DNA of 64,000 nucleotides from Bacillus weihaiensis (GTDB lineage Bacteria > Bacillota > Bacilli > Bacillales > Bacillaceae), in assembly GCF_001889165.1 (NCBI RefSeq), contig NZ_CP016020.1:744001-808000 (forward strand), in the 5' to 3' direction. How positions within the stretch are numbered: the stretch's first letter is position 1; each line of letters opens with the position of its first letter. The notes below the pieces were generated by a model, which did no database searches, was not told the DNA's origin, and saw nothing but the letters and a program-made list of their open reading frames with translations. A program made the translations under genes and the position numbers. Positions 42,786 to 52,343 of the stretch are shown piece by piece.

Positions 42786-43331
42786 AAATCTTAGAAAAAG
42801 TAAGATATAATGCTTCTTTTAATAGGAAGAACATAAAAAAGATGGACGTTTCTCTATAAAACATATCCAAAAATTCAATGAAAAAAACTTGTTTTTAATG
42901 CCTTTTTAAAAGATTTTGTTTTTAGTTAAAAAGTATAAGTAGACCTTTGCACATTGAGAGATTATTGCTGGCTCGAGAATAATGTTAATTCTTCTATGTA
43001 GAGCAATATAGCGTACCTCACTTGCAGATTGTATTCATTGGAAAATAAAAAAAATTTAAAAGTAGTCTTTATTTAAAAATTTAGAAAAATCTGTTAGATT
43101 TAAACAAAAGCGGAAGATTTGGAGGAAAAGAATAACATTATTTCAAATAAAGTTATACTAATACCTTTAAATTCTTTAAATTTTTATTTATAATAAGAAC
43201 AATGGAAAATGAAAGGGCTTTATTCGTACTAAGTTTTGATGAGGAAAGAAGACAATCATGATCATCACCTTTAAACAGAAGAGAGAAAAATTCTTTTCTT
43301 AGAAAAAAGAATGTAAAGGGGAGTTATGTAA
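42786..43331. other. AT-rich intergenic region
   Basis: No gene, strong hairpin or repeat found. It separates the divergent des and glpX genes and should contain the glpX promoter. Confidence 0.4.
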
Positions 43332-44294
43332 ATGGAAAGAAGCTTATCAATGGAATTAGTTCGTGTAACAGAAGCGGCAGCTTTAGCGTCTGCTCGCTGG
43401 ATGGGAAGAGGAAAGAAAGACGAAGCTGATGATGCTGCAACAACGGCGATGAGGGATGTGTTTGACACAATTCCGATGAAAGGAACTGTGGTTATAGGTG
43501 AAGGGGAAATGGATGAGGCGCCGATGCTTTATATCGGAGAGAAACTTGGAAACGGCTATGGACCAAGAGTGGATGTTGCTGTAGATCCATTAGAAGGAAC
43601 AAGTATCGTAGCATCAGGAGGATGGAATGCCCTAGCTGTCATCGCTGTTGCCGATCATGGCAATTTACTTCATGCTCCAGATATGTATATGGATAAGATT
43701 GCGGTAGGTCCAGAGGCTGTAGGACAAATTGATATTAATGCTCCTCTTATTGACAATATTAAAGCTGTTGCAAGAGCTAAGAATAAAGATATAGAAGATG
43801 TTGTGGTAACGATCTTAAATCGTACTAAGCATGAAAAAATAGTTGCGGAGTTACGTGATTTAAGAGTACGAATTAAGCTAATTAACGATGGAGATGTGGC
43901 TGGTGCGATTAATACCGCCTTTGATCATACTGGTGTTGATTTACTTTTAGGTCAAGGTGGAGCGCCAGAAGGTGTACTAGCAGCTGTAGCGTTAAAATGC
44001 TTAGGCGGAGAATTACAAGGCAAGCTTGTTCCTTATAATGATGAGGAAATGAAGCGATGTGTGAAAATGGGACTTGATGTAAATAAAGTCTTAATGATGG
44101 ATGATTTAGTAGCTGGTGATGACGCTATTTTTGCTGCTACAGGTGTTACTGACGGAGAGCTATTAAAAGGAGTTCAATTTAAAGGCTCAATTGGGACAAC
44201 TCAAAGTCTGGTATTAAGAGCAAAATCAGGAACAGCTAGATTTATAGATGGTCGACATAGTTTAAACAAAAAACCGAATTTAGTATTTAAATAA
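43332..44294 (+). CDS. glpX: Class II fructose-1,6-bisphosphatase
   Basis: 320 aa gluconeogenic phosphatase. GlpX signatures: [59 protein letters not shown] (metal-binding Asp and Glu) and [12 protein letters not shown]. The active site uses Mn2+ or Mg2+. GGGGAG is 8 bases ahead of the ATG. Monocistronic. Confidence 0.96.
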   Translation: MERSLSMELVRVTEAAALASARWMGRGKKDEADDAATTAMRDVFDTIPMKGTVVIGEGEMDEAPMLYIGEKLGNGYGPRVDVAVDPLEGTSIVASGGWNALAVIAVADHGNLLHAPDMYMDKIAVGPEAVGQIDINAPLIDNIKAVARAKNKDIEDVVVTILNRTKHEKIVAELRDLRVRIKLINDGDVAGAINTAFDHTGVDLLLGQGGAPEGVLAAVALKCLGGELQGKLVPYNDEEMKRCVKMGLDVNKVLMMDDLVAGDDAIFAATGVTDGELLKGVQFKGSIGTTQSLVLRAKSGTARFIDGRHSLNKKPNLVFK

Positions 44295-44337
44295 GATTCC
44301 CTTAGTACTTTTAGGGAAAAAAATATATCAGGATAGT

Positions 44338-44370
44338 AGCGTGAATTCACAGCGAATTCACGCTTTCTCT
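44338..44370 (+). terminator. Terminator of glpX
   Basis: AGCGTGAATTC (44338-44348), five-base loop, GAATTCACGCT (44354-44364), then TTCTCT. The 11-bp stem is perfect. Confidence 0.8.
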
Positions 44371-44683
44371 ATTTTAAAGCCAATATTAAAGCTTTTTTCG
44401 TATAGATTGTTGCTTTTGTGAAAAATCCTAAGTGTCAGATGTCCGCTTTTAATATAAGGTTTTTCTCTCTGTATAGAGAAAGTAGCTCCTCTCTTTCTTG
44501 TTTACTTGGTTTACATGTGTGAAAGAGGGCTATCTCCTTTGAAGTTACTAGTAAAATAGAAATAAAGTGTTAGAAAAGAATCTTAGTAGATAACAAACAC
44601 TCTGATTTTTTCCTTTGAGGTGTCCTGGCACATTGGAGGCTTATCCATAATCTATATTTGTGAGAAGGAATCATAAAAAATGG

Positions 44684-44985
44684 ATGATTACGTTACTTGT
44701 ATTAGTTGTCATAGTTGGTGGAGGTGCCACTTTATACGGAAGCATTACTAATAATAAAAAAGCTGAAACGACCTCAACTGTAGGGACGTAAACAGAGGCG
44801 TAAATCGTGCATCAAGAGGAGATCACGCGAATCTCTCATCTGAGGCATCATTACACATGCTACTTGCGAGAGGCGACCAGGTCCGCTCAAGAAAAATTAT
44901 CGTTAATGTACTAAATAATAGCTACATGCTGTTCATAATGAACAAAACGGAAGAATCGAAAAGTAGTTCTGAGGAAAAACAATAG
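44684..44985 (+). pseudogene. Probable frameshifted small membrane-anchored protein
   Basis: The first frame from ATG 44684 gives a hydrophobic helix (ITLLVLVVIVGGGATLYGS) and then stops at 44789-44791. A second frame, open from 44788 to the stop at 44983, encodes a charged, regular stretch (SSEASLHMLLARGDQVRSRK). A single frameshift near 44788 would join them into one protein of about 100 residues. The N-terminus resembles that of an export-system adaptor or signal-anchored protein, but I cannot name it. Confidence 0.4.
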
Positions 44986-45011
44986 ACATACATTTTAGTG
45001 TAGCGTATAAT
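44983..45011 (+). promoter_or_regulatory. SigA-type promoter of the riboswitch-TerC unit
   Basis: TAGACA (44983-44988), spacer 17, TATAAT (45006-45011), 35 bases before the aptamer. Confidence 0.8.
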
Positions 45012-45045
45012 AAACTAATCATTAGAATCCAAAATAAACTTCCAA

Positions 45046-45155
45046 CGTAAAGGGGAGTAGCGTCAGGTTCAACCTGAAACAAAGTCGTCAATACATGAAC
45101 TTTTGTTCATCGGCTTTGTTGGCATATAGTTATGTGCTTAGCGAGACCTTTGCCA
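45046..45155 (+). ncRNA. yybP-ykoY manganese riboswitch
   Basis: Conserved blocks in order: CGTAAAGGGGAGTAGCGTC, AAAGTCGTCAATACATG, CGGCTTTGTTGGC and TTAGCGAGACCTTTGCC. The last block pairs with the first in the aptamer or with GGCAAAGGTCTC in the terminator. It stands before a TerC/YjbE-family gene, its usual partner, so Mn2+ should switch on the exporter. Confidence 0.95.
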
Positions 45156-45179
45156 CTATGGCAAAGGTCTCTTTTTTTT
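45143..45179 (+). terminator. Riboswitch-controlled terminator
   Basis: GAGACCTTTGCC (45143-45154) pairs perfectly with GGCAAAGGTCTC (45160-45171), followed by eight T. The 5' arm is shared with the aptamer's closing helix. Confidence 0.93.
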
Positions 45180-45274
45180 GGGTTGTATTCTCTTAAAGCT
45201 CTTATCATATGTGCAGAAATGTTCTAAGTATAAGAGTTTTAAGCGAAGATGAAAAAGAATAGGAGGTACATAGT

Positions 45275-45973
45275 ATGGAGATGGAATTCCTTTCCGCACT
45301 TTTAGCTATTGTCGTTATTGATCTAGTGTTAGCTGGAGATAACGCCATTTTAATTGGGCTTGCAGCAAGAAATTTACCAAAGGAGCAACAAAAGAAAGTC
45401 ATCTTATGGGGTTCTTTAGGAGCAATTCTTATTAGAACCATCGCAACTCTCGCAGTTGTTTGGCTATTGAATATACCAGGTTTACATTTAGTAGGTGGGT
45501 TACTGTTAGTTGTAATTGCTTATAAATTACTTGTGGATGATGATGGTCACAGCGATGTAAAAGCAGGAGATAGCTTTTGGGCAGCCATTCGTACGGTTAT
45601 CATTGCAGACGCACTGATGGGTCTTGATAATGTACTAGCTGTTGCCGGTGCTTCACACGGAAATATGACATTGGTTATTATCGGCCTGCTCATTTCCATT
45701 CCTGTTGTGATGTGGGGAAGTACCCTTATTTTAAAATGGATTGACCGTTTTCCAATTATCGTGACAATAGGTTCAGGTATTTTAGCTTGGACAGCTTCTA
45801 AGATGATTGTCGGTGAAAACTTCTTAAGTGGCATTTTTGCCAACGCTTTTGTTAAATATGGCTTTGAAGTTTTAGTTGTTGCAGGAGTTATCTTAACAGC
45901 AAGATATGTGAAAGCTAAAGCACTAGATAAAAAAGAAGAAGTCGTTTTATTAAAAACAGGATCTTCTAATTAA
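45275..45973 (+). CDS. TerC/YjbE-family membrane protein, probable Mn2+ exporter
   Basis: 232 aa, about seven TM segments. The paired acidic motifs VVIDLVLAGDNAILIGLA and IADALMGLDNVLAVAGA are the family hallmark and probably bind the metal. Homologues in B. subtilis (YkoY/MeeY, YceF/MeeF, YjbE) are preceded by the same riboswitch and the first two export Mn2+ to metallate secreted enzymes. AGGAGG lies 8-9 bases before the ATG. Closed by a strong terminator. Confidence 0.93.
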   Translation: MEMEFLSALLAIVVIDLVLAGDNAILIGLAARNLPKEQQKKVILWGSLGAILIRTIATLAVVWLLNIPGLHLVGGLLLVVIAYKLLVDDDGHSDVKAGDSFWAAIRTVIIADALMGLDNVLAVAGASHGNMTLVIIGLLISIPVVMWGSTLILKWIDRFPIIVTIGSGILAWTASKMIVGENFLSGIFANAFVKYGFEVLVVAGVILTARYVKAKALDKKEEVVLLKTGSSN

Positions 45974-46002
45974 TAAAATTACTATTTTCAGAGGAATATA
46001 GG

Positions 46003-46033
46003 AAAAACCGTTCTTATTTGAACGGTTTTTTTA
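46003..46033 (+). terminator. Terminator of the TerC-family gene
   Basis: AAAAACCGTTC, seven-base loop, GAACGGTTTTTTT. Confidence 0.92.
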
Positions 46034-46106
46034 TTGCCTAGTAGTGGTAGTGAGCGGGAAAAGCTATATTTATAGAGATTTCCTCTAGTATTGGTCTTTT
46101 TTTGAG

Positions 46107-46260
46107 CTGTATCCGCGATTATGGTTGCTGTATCCGCGATTTTAGGTGTTGTATCCGCGATTATGGTTGCTGTATCCGCGATTTTAGGTGTTGTATCCGC
46201 GATTATGGTTGCTCTATCCGCGATTTTAGGTGCTCTATCCGCGATTCTGCACGTCTTATC
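46107..46260 (-). repeat. 21-bp tandem repeat array 2 (inverted orientation)
   Basis: About seven units with core TATCCGCGATT, the reverse complement of the AATCGCGGATA core at 13653, in the same 21-bp period. Two unit types alternate: one with ATGGTTGC and one with TTAGGTG. The last unit degrades into CTTATCTGCTATTC. Confidence 0.93.
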
Positions 46261-46265
46261 TGCTA

Positions 46266-46835
46266 TTCGGGCAAGTACGACAAATTTCGATCGTGCCCAT
46301 ACTGCCTCTGGTTTCTCACTTTACCTAATTTAATATTCCTCTAATATTGATGCTCAATCCAGGATGTAAGAAGTCTCTGTGAAACCTGCAAATTATGAGA
46401 TAGTCCACAAGTAAGTATGATACGGTATCATGATCGTTATATTTTAATAGCTAATATCTTGCTATGACAGATAGTAGTTCATTTCACCTCTTACTAGAGT
46501 TTCGTGATAGAAACAGACTTCTATATGCCTCTAAGCTATTAAATTCGCACTCACATTATGCGTCACTACAAAAAATAAAGCGTCTACTACTAATAATGAA
46601 ACTTTTTTTTTACTCAATTCGTCTAATAGTTGGCAGAGGAAGGTAATGTAATTGAATGAGGATAGGGACTAAGTAGGGCTTGAATGTTTTTGTGAAATAA
46701 TGGTTGATAAACACTAAAATTAAATCTATAATACATAGGTGGAAAGAAATATTGTTAATATTTATATAATTTGTAAAATCATAACAATATATTTCCGCAA
46801 GTACATATGGTAAAAAAACGGAGGGAATAAACAAA
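46266..46835. other. Intergenic region before the lipoprotein gene
   Basis: AT-rich. No gene, RNA or repeat that I can support. The promoter of the lipoprotein gene should be in its last 100 bases. Confidence 0.35.
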
Positions 46836-47369
46836 ATGAAAAAACGATGGTTATTATTATTAGCATTAATGTTAACGCTTGCTTTAACGGCTTGCTCTAA
46901 TGAAGGTGAGACAGAAGGAAAAGAAGAGGAAACAACAGCAACTGAAACAACGAACAGTGAAGATACAGAAAAAGCGACGAAAAGCGCAATGATGCAGTTC
47001 TACATGACAGTGTCAAAGACAATCAATGAAAAAGATGGAGAGTTAAATGCATACGAAGCGGCAGTTGGAACAGAGGAACCACCTACTGCTGAAATGAAAG
47101 CTAGTGCTGAAGCAGCTGCAGCGGAAGTTGTATCAGATTTAGATAGTGTAGAAATTCCAGAAGCATTAGCTGACCAAAAAGCAGACCTTGAAGCAGTTGT
47201 ACAAGAACTTAAGGATTCTTATCAAGCTAAAGCAGATGAGTTAAAGAAAGAAGAGCCTTCATTAGATGCAGCAAACGAAACATTTACATCTGCTGACGAA
47301 AAAATGGGGAAAGCTTTTGAAAGTGTAGGGTTAAATCCATCTAGCTTAGGTACAGAGGTTAACGGATAA
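46836..47369 (+). CDS. Acidic lipoprotein of unknown function
   Basis: 177 aa. Signal peptide MKKRWLLLLALMLTLALTAC with lipobox LTAC, so Cys20 is lipidated. A Glu/Thr-rich linker (21-45) leads to a helical domain (50-165) with regular Ala/Glu/Lys heptad-like pattern. It should sit on the outer face of the membrane. GGAGGG precedes the ATG. I do not recognise the domain. Confidence 0.85.
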   Translation: MKKRWLLLLALMLTLALTACSNEGETEGKEEETTATETTNSEDTEKATKSAMMQFYMTVSKTINEKDGELNAYEAAVGTEEPPTAEMKASAEAAAAEVVSDLDSVEIPEALADQKADLEAVVQELKDSYQAKADELKKEEPSLDAANETFTSADEKMGKAFESVGLNPSSLGTEVNG

Positions 47370-47490
47370 TTAGGAAAAGTCAGCTTATTATAAGTAGTAG
47401 TTTCGTTTCTAAGTAGAAACATTTAGCTTATTAGTTAAGCAGATTTTACTTATATTTACGTTGTCCAAAAAAAGTAAATAGTCAGCCATT

Positions 47491-47551
47491 AGCATCCCGA
47501 ATTACATCATGACAGTTGAAGTGTCATCTAGTGAATGAGGGGTGCTTTTTA
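47491..47551 (+). terminator. Terminator downstream of the lipoprotein gene
   Basis: AGCATCCC pairs with GGGGTGCT at the ends of a 50-base structure with inner ATGACA/TGTCAT pairing, followed by TTTTT. Confidence 0.7.
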
Positions 47552-47661
47552 GTCTATTTCGTGGAAAGACATGCGGGTTAGTAGAGGATAGAAAAGTGGA
47601 AATTCCGTTCTTCAACAAAAGAGGCAAAAAAGTTAGCGGTGGTTAATGGGGGATGTAGGTA

Positions 47662-47991
47662 ATGAATACGAGGAAAAATTGGCTAATGAAGAAAGAATTC
47701 GTTTTTATTATAGCACTAGTAACTATTTTTTTATTAGTAAACTCAAACCCGAGCATGGCAGTAAGGACTCATGTATTTTTCATGGGGTACCCCAAAGCGG
47801 CACTGACATCTGGAATTGTTGAAGATGATTACCATAACAAAGTAGACAAAGATAAGTTTGTTGACATGAATGCAAAAGCGTACACTTTAACAGAACCTCC
47901 TATTGAAAAAGCAACACAAGGTGAACTTAGAAACTTTCTTGTGAGAAAATATGGATTTTTATACTTAGCTGAATACTATGGCAACACGTAA
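47662..47991 (+). CDS. Secreted or anchored small protein of unknown function
   Basis: 109 aa. Basic N-terminus MNTRKNWLMKKEF, hydrophobic core about 13-27, and a possible signal-peptidase site after PSMA. The mature part is short and has no recognised motif (FFMGYPKAALTSGIVEDDY, RNFLVRKYGFLYLAEYYGN). ATG 47662 follows GGGGGATG; an internal ATG at 47686 is an alternative. A GGCAACA/TGTTGCC hairpin (47980-48001) overlaps the stop codon. Confidence 0.6.
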   Translation: MNTRKNWLMKKEFVFIIALVTIFLLVNSNPSMAVRTHVFFMGYPKAALTSGIVEDDYHNKVDKDKFVDMNAKAYTLTEPPIEKATQGELRNFLVRKYGFLYLAEYYGNT

Positions 47992-48207
47992 TCATGTTGC
48001 CAACCGTCCATTCGGAAGCATGATGAGGAAAGTTTGGGGAAGATCCTAGACTTTTTTTTGTAGAATAAATATTACACAATCTACAAGATGACCTCTAAGG
48101 GGTTCCTTATCGAAGTTCAATCAAAAGCACCCGTCTATAGAAATAGGCAAATAAAAAGTGAAGAAGAGCTCGTTTCTATGGTAGATTGAGGGTATGGAGG
48201 AGATTGG

Positions 48208-48939
48208 ATGCATTTATTTACACCTGATACGGATGATGTCTTTATTTTGTTTTCAATTGAACATATCTTTACTTTAGGAATATTTTTGGCTGTGATTATG
48301 GGGATTGTTCTTTTTCGTAAGCGTTTAAGGGATCCTAAGGTTAATCAAATAGCTAGATATGTTCTGTTTAGTACGTTACTTGTATCGGAAATCAGCTTAC
48401 ATATTTGGTTAGTATGGTATGATTCATGGTCGTATGTTCATTCGCTTCCATTACATCTTAGTAGTATTACGCTTGTTTTAACGGCCATTTTATTACTAAC
48501 GAAAAAATTTTCCCTTTTTGAATTTACATTTTTTGCAGGAGTAGGGAGTGCATTGCAAGCCATGCTTACGCCTGATATAAGTAGCTATGTTTTTCCTCAT
48601 TATCGGTATATTCATTTTTTTATTTCACATGGTGGAACGGTCATTGCCAATTTATTTATGGTCTTTGTGAACGGATATCGACCAAATTTCCGTTCTGTTT
48701 GGAAGGCATTTTTTTGGTTGAACGGCTATGCTGCTCTAATTTATGTAATCAATCGTTTCATTGGTGGCAATTATATGTATGTTGTGAGAAAGCCAGTTAA
48801 TCCAACAATGATTGATTACTTTGGTCCTTGGCCTTGGTATATGATTCCATTGGAGCTGGTTGCGATTAGTACATTTCTTTTCTTATATCTACCGTTTTTC
48901 TTTTATGAAAAAATGGAAGGGAAAGTGAAACAAGGATAG
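48208..48939 (+). CDS. YwaF/TIGR02206-family integral membrane protein
   Basis: 243 aa with about six TM segments. Family features: EHIFTLGIFLAVIMG, HIWLVWYDSWSYVHSLPLHLSSIT, ALQAMLTPDISSYVFPHYRYIHFFISHGG and NYMYVVRKPVNPTMIDYFGPWPWYM. The conserved LPLHLS, SHG and PWPWY motifs are typical, but the function is unknown. GGAGGAG precedes the ATG. Confidence 0.88.
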   Translation: MHLFTPDTDDVFILFSIEHIFTLGIFLAVIMGIVLFRKRLRDPKVNQIARYVLFSTLLVSEISLHIWLVWYDSWSYVHSLPLHLSSITLVLTAILLLTKKFSLFEFTFFAGVGSALQAMLTPDISSYVFPHYRYIHFFISHGGTVIANLFMVFVNGYRPNFRSVWKAFFWLNGYAALIYVINRFIGGNYMYVVRKPVNPTMIDYFGPWPWYMIPLELVAISTFLFLYLPFFFYEKMEGKVKQG

Positions 48940-49061
48940 AAAAAAGATGGCTTTCGTATCGGTAACTTGTTGTCATTGGAAATCCAATGTGTTAATTTTT
49001 ACACCCTACTAGCTAATCGAAATCATCCGTTTGCATAAAATTTTTCAAAGCAACTAAGAAA

Positions 49062-49111
49062 AAGACACGAGCGCGACATAAGTTAGGGTCGCGTTCGTGT
49101 CTTAGTTTTTT
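49062..49111. terminator. Bidirectional terminator between converging genes
   Basis: Sixteen-base arms (49062-49077 and 49088-49103) pair with one mismatch, with T runs on the plus side and A runs (T on the minus strand) at the other end. It ends both the YwaF-like and the LysM-3D genes. Confidence 0.88.
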
Positions 49112-49113
49112 TC

Positions 49114-49869
49114 TTAATCAATGATTGTTACTTTTACTTCTTTTCGGCCAAAATTGATCGCATCTGATTTAGATGGCATAAATAAGTCGATTTTATTTCC
49201 TTTTATTGCACCACCTGTATCGCCGGCAACTGCTTTACCGTAGCCTTCAACATGGACTGTAGAACCTAGTGGGATAACATTAGGATCTACGGCGATGACC
49301 TTTTGATTAGGGTTTTCAAGTAAATTAATGCCTATCGCTGTTGTTCCTGAGCAGCCTTCACAGCTTGCTGTATAGGCTGTTGCAGTGACTGTTAACTCTT
49401 TTGCTGTTGATTTTGATTCAGAGGCTTGTCCAGATGATGTTGTTTTCACCTCTGTACTTGCTTGAGCAACCGTGCTAACGTTTTTACCATCGTCTTCTAT
49501 CTGCTTTTTATCTCTATCGCTTTTTATAATGAGCTCACTGCCAGGTTGAATGGTATCCGTTTCAAGCATATTCCATTGAACTAAATCATCAACTGACACA
49601 TTATATTCTTTTGCTAGATCCCAAAGTGATTCACCTTCTTCGACAACATGAATCTCATGAAGTAATAATGTATCATTTGGGTGTATGATATAATGGGAAT
49701 CATCTAGGTTATTCCATTTAATTAATGTATCTACAGTGATTCCTTCTTCATTTGCTATATCCCAAAGTGTGTCTCCAGCTTTAACTTCTATTTCTTCCGC
49801 GTTTGCATTTGATGAAAATCCAACTGTAAAAGCTGTTGCAGCAACAAATGCTAGTAATTTCATTTTCAT
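49114..49869 (-). CDS. LysM-LysM-3D domain cell wall protein (YocH-like)
   Basis: 251 aa secreted protein. Signal peptide to about residue 24 (SNANA/EE), two LysM domains (about 26-70 and 72-115; GDTLWDIANEEGITVDTLIKWNNL and GESLWDLAKEYNVSVDDLVQWNML) bind peptidoglycan, a Ser/Thr-rich linker, then the C-terminal 3D domain (165-251) with AVDPNVIPLGSTVHVEGYG, AGDTGGAIKGNKIDLFM, whose Asp triad suggests lytic transglycosylase activity. AAGGAGG precedes the ATG. Confidence 0.93.
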   Translation of the reverse strand: MKMKLLAFVAATAFTVGFSSNANAEEIEVKAGDTLWDIANEEGITVDTLIKWNNLDDSHYIIHPNDTLLLHEIHVVEEGESLWDLAKEYNVSVDDLVQWNMLETDTIQPGSELIIKSDRDKKQIEDDGKNVSTVAQASTEVKTTSSGQASESKSTAKELTVTATAYTASCEGCSGTTAIGINLLENPNQKVIAVDPNVIPLGSTVHVEGYGKAVAGDTGGAIKGNKIDLFMPSKSDAINFGRKEVKVTIID

Positions 49870-50179
49870 TTTATAACCTCCTTGTTAGCATGGTAGCTAA
49901 TCAATGCATTCATCTTACCACGAGAAATGAATATTAAAAGAACAAGCAGTTAACAGTTTATTTACGTTTTTACAAACATGTAATAGAAGTGTTACAAACT
50001 GTCCCATTAAAAGGAATTAAGCCAAGATAATGGATTTTTTGGGAGAATAATGGAGAAGTTTTCAGGTCAGAGTAGCTTTACCATAAGCTAAATAATAAAG
50101 ATGCGAGTTCTTGTAGAGGATGGAAGCAATCTGTAGGTGGGAGATTCCCATAAAGATAAGCAACAAAGTCGAAGAAATA

Positions 50180-50208
50180 TTGACAGTTTTTGTAGGATAT
50201 GATATTAA
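50180..50208 (+). promoter_or_regulatory. SigA-type promoter of htpG
   Basis: TTGACA (50180-50185), spacer 17, TATTAA (50203-50208). Transcription would start near 50215, directly at the CIRCE element. Confidence 0.8.
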
Positions 50209-50216
50209 AATTAGAG

Positions 50217-50243
50217 TTAGCACTTAACTACTCAGAGTGCTAA
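50217..50243 (+). promoter_or_regulatory. CIRCE element (HrcA operator)
   Basis: TTAGCACTT-N9-GAGTGCTAA, one base from the consensus TTAGCACTC-N9-GAGTGCTAA, placed at the predicted transcription start of htpG. Confidence 0.92.
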
Positions 50244-50277
50244 AATAGTAGAGAATATGGAAAAAGGAGAGGAAAAA

Positions 50278-52158
50278 ATGGCTACTCAGCAATTTAAGGC
50301 AGAATCCAAAAGACTATTAGAAATGATGATCAACTCCATTTACTCTCAGCGTGAAGTGTTTTTACGAGAGTTGATATCAAATGCAAGTGATGCAATTGAT
50401 AAGATTTACTACAAAGCATTAACTGATGAGTCTCTAACCTTTAATCAAGATGAATACTACATAAAAGTTGTACCAAACAAAGAAGCTCGCACATTGTCTA
50501 TTGTGGATACTGGAATTGGTATGACAAAAGAAGATTTAGAAACGAACTTAGGAACAATCGCAAAAAGCGGATCCCTACAGTTTAAAACAGAAAATGAAGC
50601 AAAGGATGGACATGACATCATTGGGCAATTTGGTGTTGGTTTTTATGCTGCATTTATGGTTGCAGATGAAGTAACTGTTGTCAGTAAAGCATTGGGCAGC
50701 GAAGAAGCCTATATGTGGCATTCAAAAGGTGTAGATGGATACACAATTACACCAGCTGAAAAGGACACAGTTGGGACAGAAATTACGTTAAAAATTAAAG
50801 AAAATGTAGAAGATGATCAATATGATGAATTTTTAGAAGAATACACACTAAAATCCATTATTAAGAAGTATTCAGATTTTATTCGCTATCCAATTAAGAT
50901 GGATGTGTCAGGACAAAGACCTAAGGAAGACAATGAAGAAGAATTGGAATCCTATGTTGAAGAGCAAACGGTTAATAGTATGGTGCCGATTTGGAGAAAA
51001 AATAAGGCAGAATTAACAGATGAAGACTATGTGAATTTTTATCAAGAAAAACATTATGGATTTGATCAGCCACTTAAACATATTCATATTAGTGTGGATG
51101 GTACAGTACGTTACCAATCTATTCTGTATATCCCAGAAAATATGCCGTTTGATTATTACTCAAAGGAGTATGAGAAAGGCTTAGAGCTTTATTCAAATGG
51201 TGTTCTAATCATGAATAAATGCAGTGATTTATTACCTGATCATTTTAGTTTTGTGAAGGGTATGGTGGATTCTGAGGATCTCTCATTAAATATTTCACGT
51301 GAAATGCTTCAGCATGATCGTCAGCTCAAATTTATTGCGAAGAATATTAGCAAAAAAATTAAGAATGAGCTTAAGAGTTTAATGAAAAACGATCGTGAAA
51401 AATATGAGACGTTCTATAAAGCGTTTGGACGCCAGCTAAAGTATGGTGTGTATAGTGAATTCGGTGCGAATAAAGAAATGCTGCAAGATTTAATTATGTT
51501 CTATTCCTCAAAAGAGAAGAAATTGGTTTCGCTTGATGAATATATTTCTCGTATGCCAGAAGAACAGAAGTATATTTATTATGCATCAGGTGAATCGATT
51601 GAACGAATTGATAAATTACCTCAAACAGAGGTTGTATCTGAGAAGGGGTATGAAATTCTGTACTTTACAGAAGACATTGATGAGTTTGCGATTAAGATGC
51701 TTATGTCGTACAAAGAGAAGGAGTTTAAATCTGTCTCTAGTGGCGATCTTGGAATTGAATCAGAGGAAAATGATGAGAATGTAGAGTCTGAGCAAGAGGA
51801 AAATAAAGAGTTGTTTGATTATATGAAATCTATTCTTTCTGATAAGGTGAAGGATATTCGTCTTTCAAAACGCCTTAAAACGCACCCTGTTTGTTTATCA
51901 ACTGAGGGTGAAGTGACAATTGAGATGGAGAAAATTTTAAGTGCAATGCCTGATAACCAAAATGTGAAAGCAGATAAGGTGCTTGAAATTAACCGAAATC
52001 ACGAAGTATTCCTTTCGTTGAAACATGCATTTGAGACAGACAAAGAAAAAGCTGCCTTATATACGAACCTTCTATACAATCAAGCATTGTTAATTGAAGG
52101 TTTGCCAATCTCAGATCCAGTTGAATTTACAAATAACATGTGTAAAGTAATGGTTTAA
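50278..52158 (+). CDS. htpG: Chaperone HtpG (Hsp90)
   Basis: 626 aa, same length as B. subtilis HtpG. ATPase domain with [25 protein letters not shown], and [15 protein letters not shown]; middle domain with the [12 protein letters not shown] stretch; C-terminal dimerisation domain. The start is ATG 50278, with AAGGAGAGG upstream; an ATG at 50257 in frame would place the ribosome binding site inside the gene. The CIRCE element predicts HrcA control. Confidence 0.97.
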   Translation: MATQQFKAESKRLLEMMINSIYSQREVFLRELISNASDAIDKIYYKALTDESLTFNQDEYYIKVVPNKEARTLSIVDTGIGMTKEDLETNLGTIAKSGSLQFKTENEAKDGHDIIGQFGVGFYAAFMVADEVTVVSKALGSEEAYMWHSKGVDGYTITPAEKDTVGTEITLKIKENVEDDQYDEFLEEYTLKSIIKKYSDFIRYPIKMDVSGQRPKEDNEEELESYVEEQTVNSMVPIWRKNKAELTDEDYVNFYQEKHYGFDQPLKHIHISVDGTVRYQSILYIPENMPFDYYSKEYEKGLELYSNGVLIMNKCSDLLPDHFSFVKGMVDSEDLSLNISREMLQHDRQLKFIAKNISKKIKNELKSLMKNDREKYETFYKAFGRQLKYGVYSEFGANKEMLQDLIMFYSSKEKKLVSLDEYISRMPEEQKYIYYASGESIERIDKLPQTEVVSEKGYEILYFTEDIDEFAIKMLMSYKEKEFKSVSSGDLGIESEENDENVESEQEENKELFDYMKSILSDKVKDIRLSKRLKTHPVCLSTEGEVTIEMEKILSAMPDNQNVKADKVLEINRNHEVFLSLKHAFETDKEKAALYTNLLYNQALLIEGLPISDPVEFTNNMCKVMV

Positions 52159-52171
52159 GTTGAATCATTTT

Positions 52172-52214
52172 AGCAGCCTCAATACGCTTCATATATATTG
52201 AGGCTGCTTTTTTC
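52172..52214 (+). terminator. Terminator of htpG
   Basis: AGCAGCCTCAAT pairs with ATTGAGGCTGCT, followed by TTTTTT. Confidence 0.9.
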
Positions 52215-52343
52215 TTAAAAATATAGATATGATCTTAATCGCAAGTTAGATACGAACACTTAAATGAACTTGCCATAAAGATTTGGGGAGGATAATTCAA
52301 GAATTCTTTTTTTTATCGACAAAATTTGGGGAGTGAAAGGCAC

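Noticed and set aside
46102-46344. Reading frames across the second repeat array
   Set aside because: Again the 21-bp repeat translated; no start signal.
46464-46834. Short frames on both strands before the lipoprotein gene
   Set aside because: AT-rich chance frames without start signals.
49930-50010. WalR-type box upstream of the LysM-3D gene
   Set aside because: TGTAAC and TGTAAA hexamers occur, but not as the required pair with five-base spacing.
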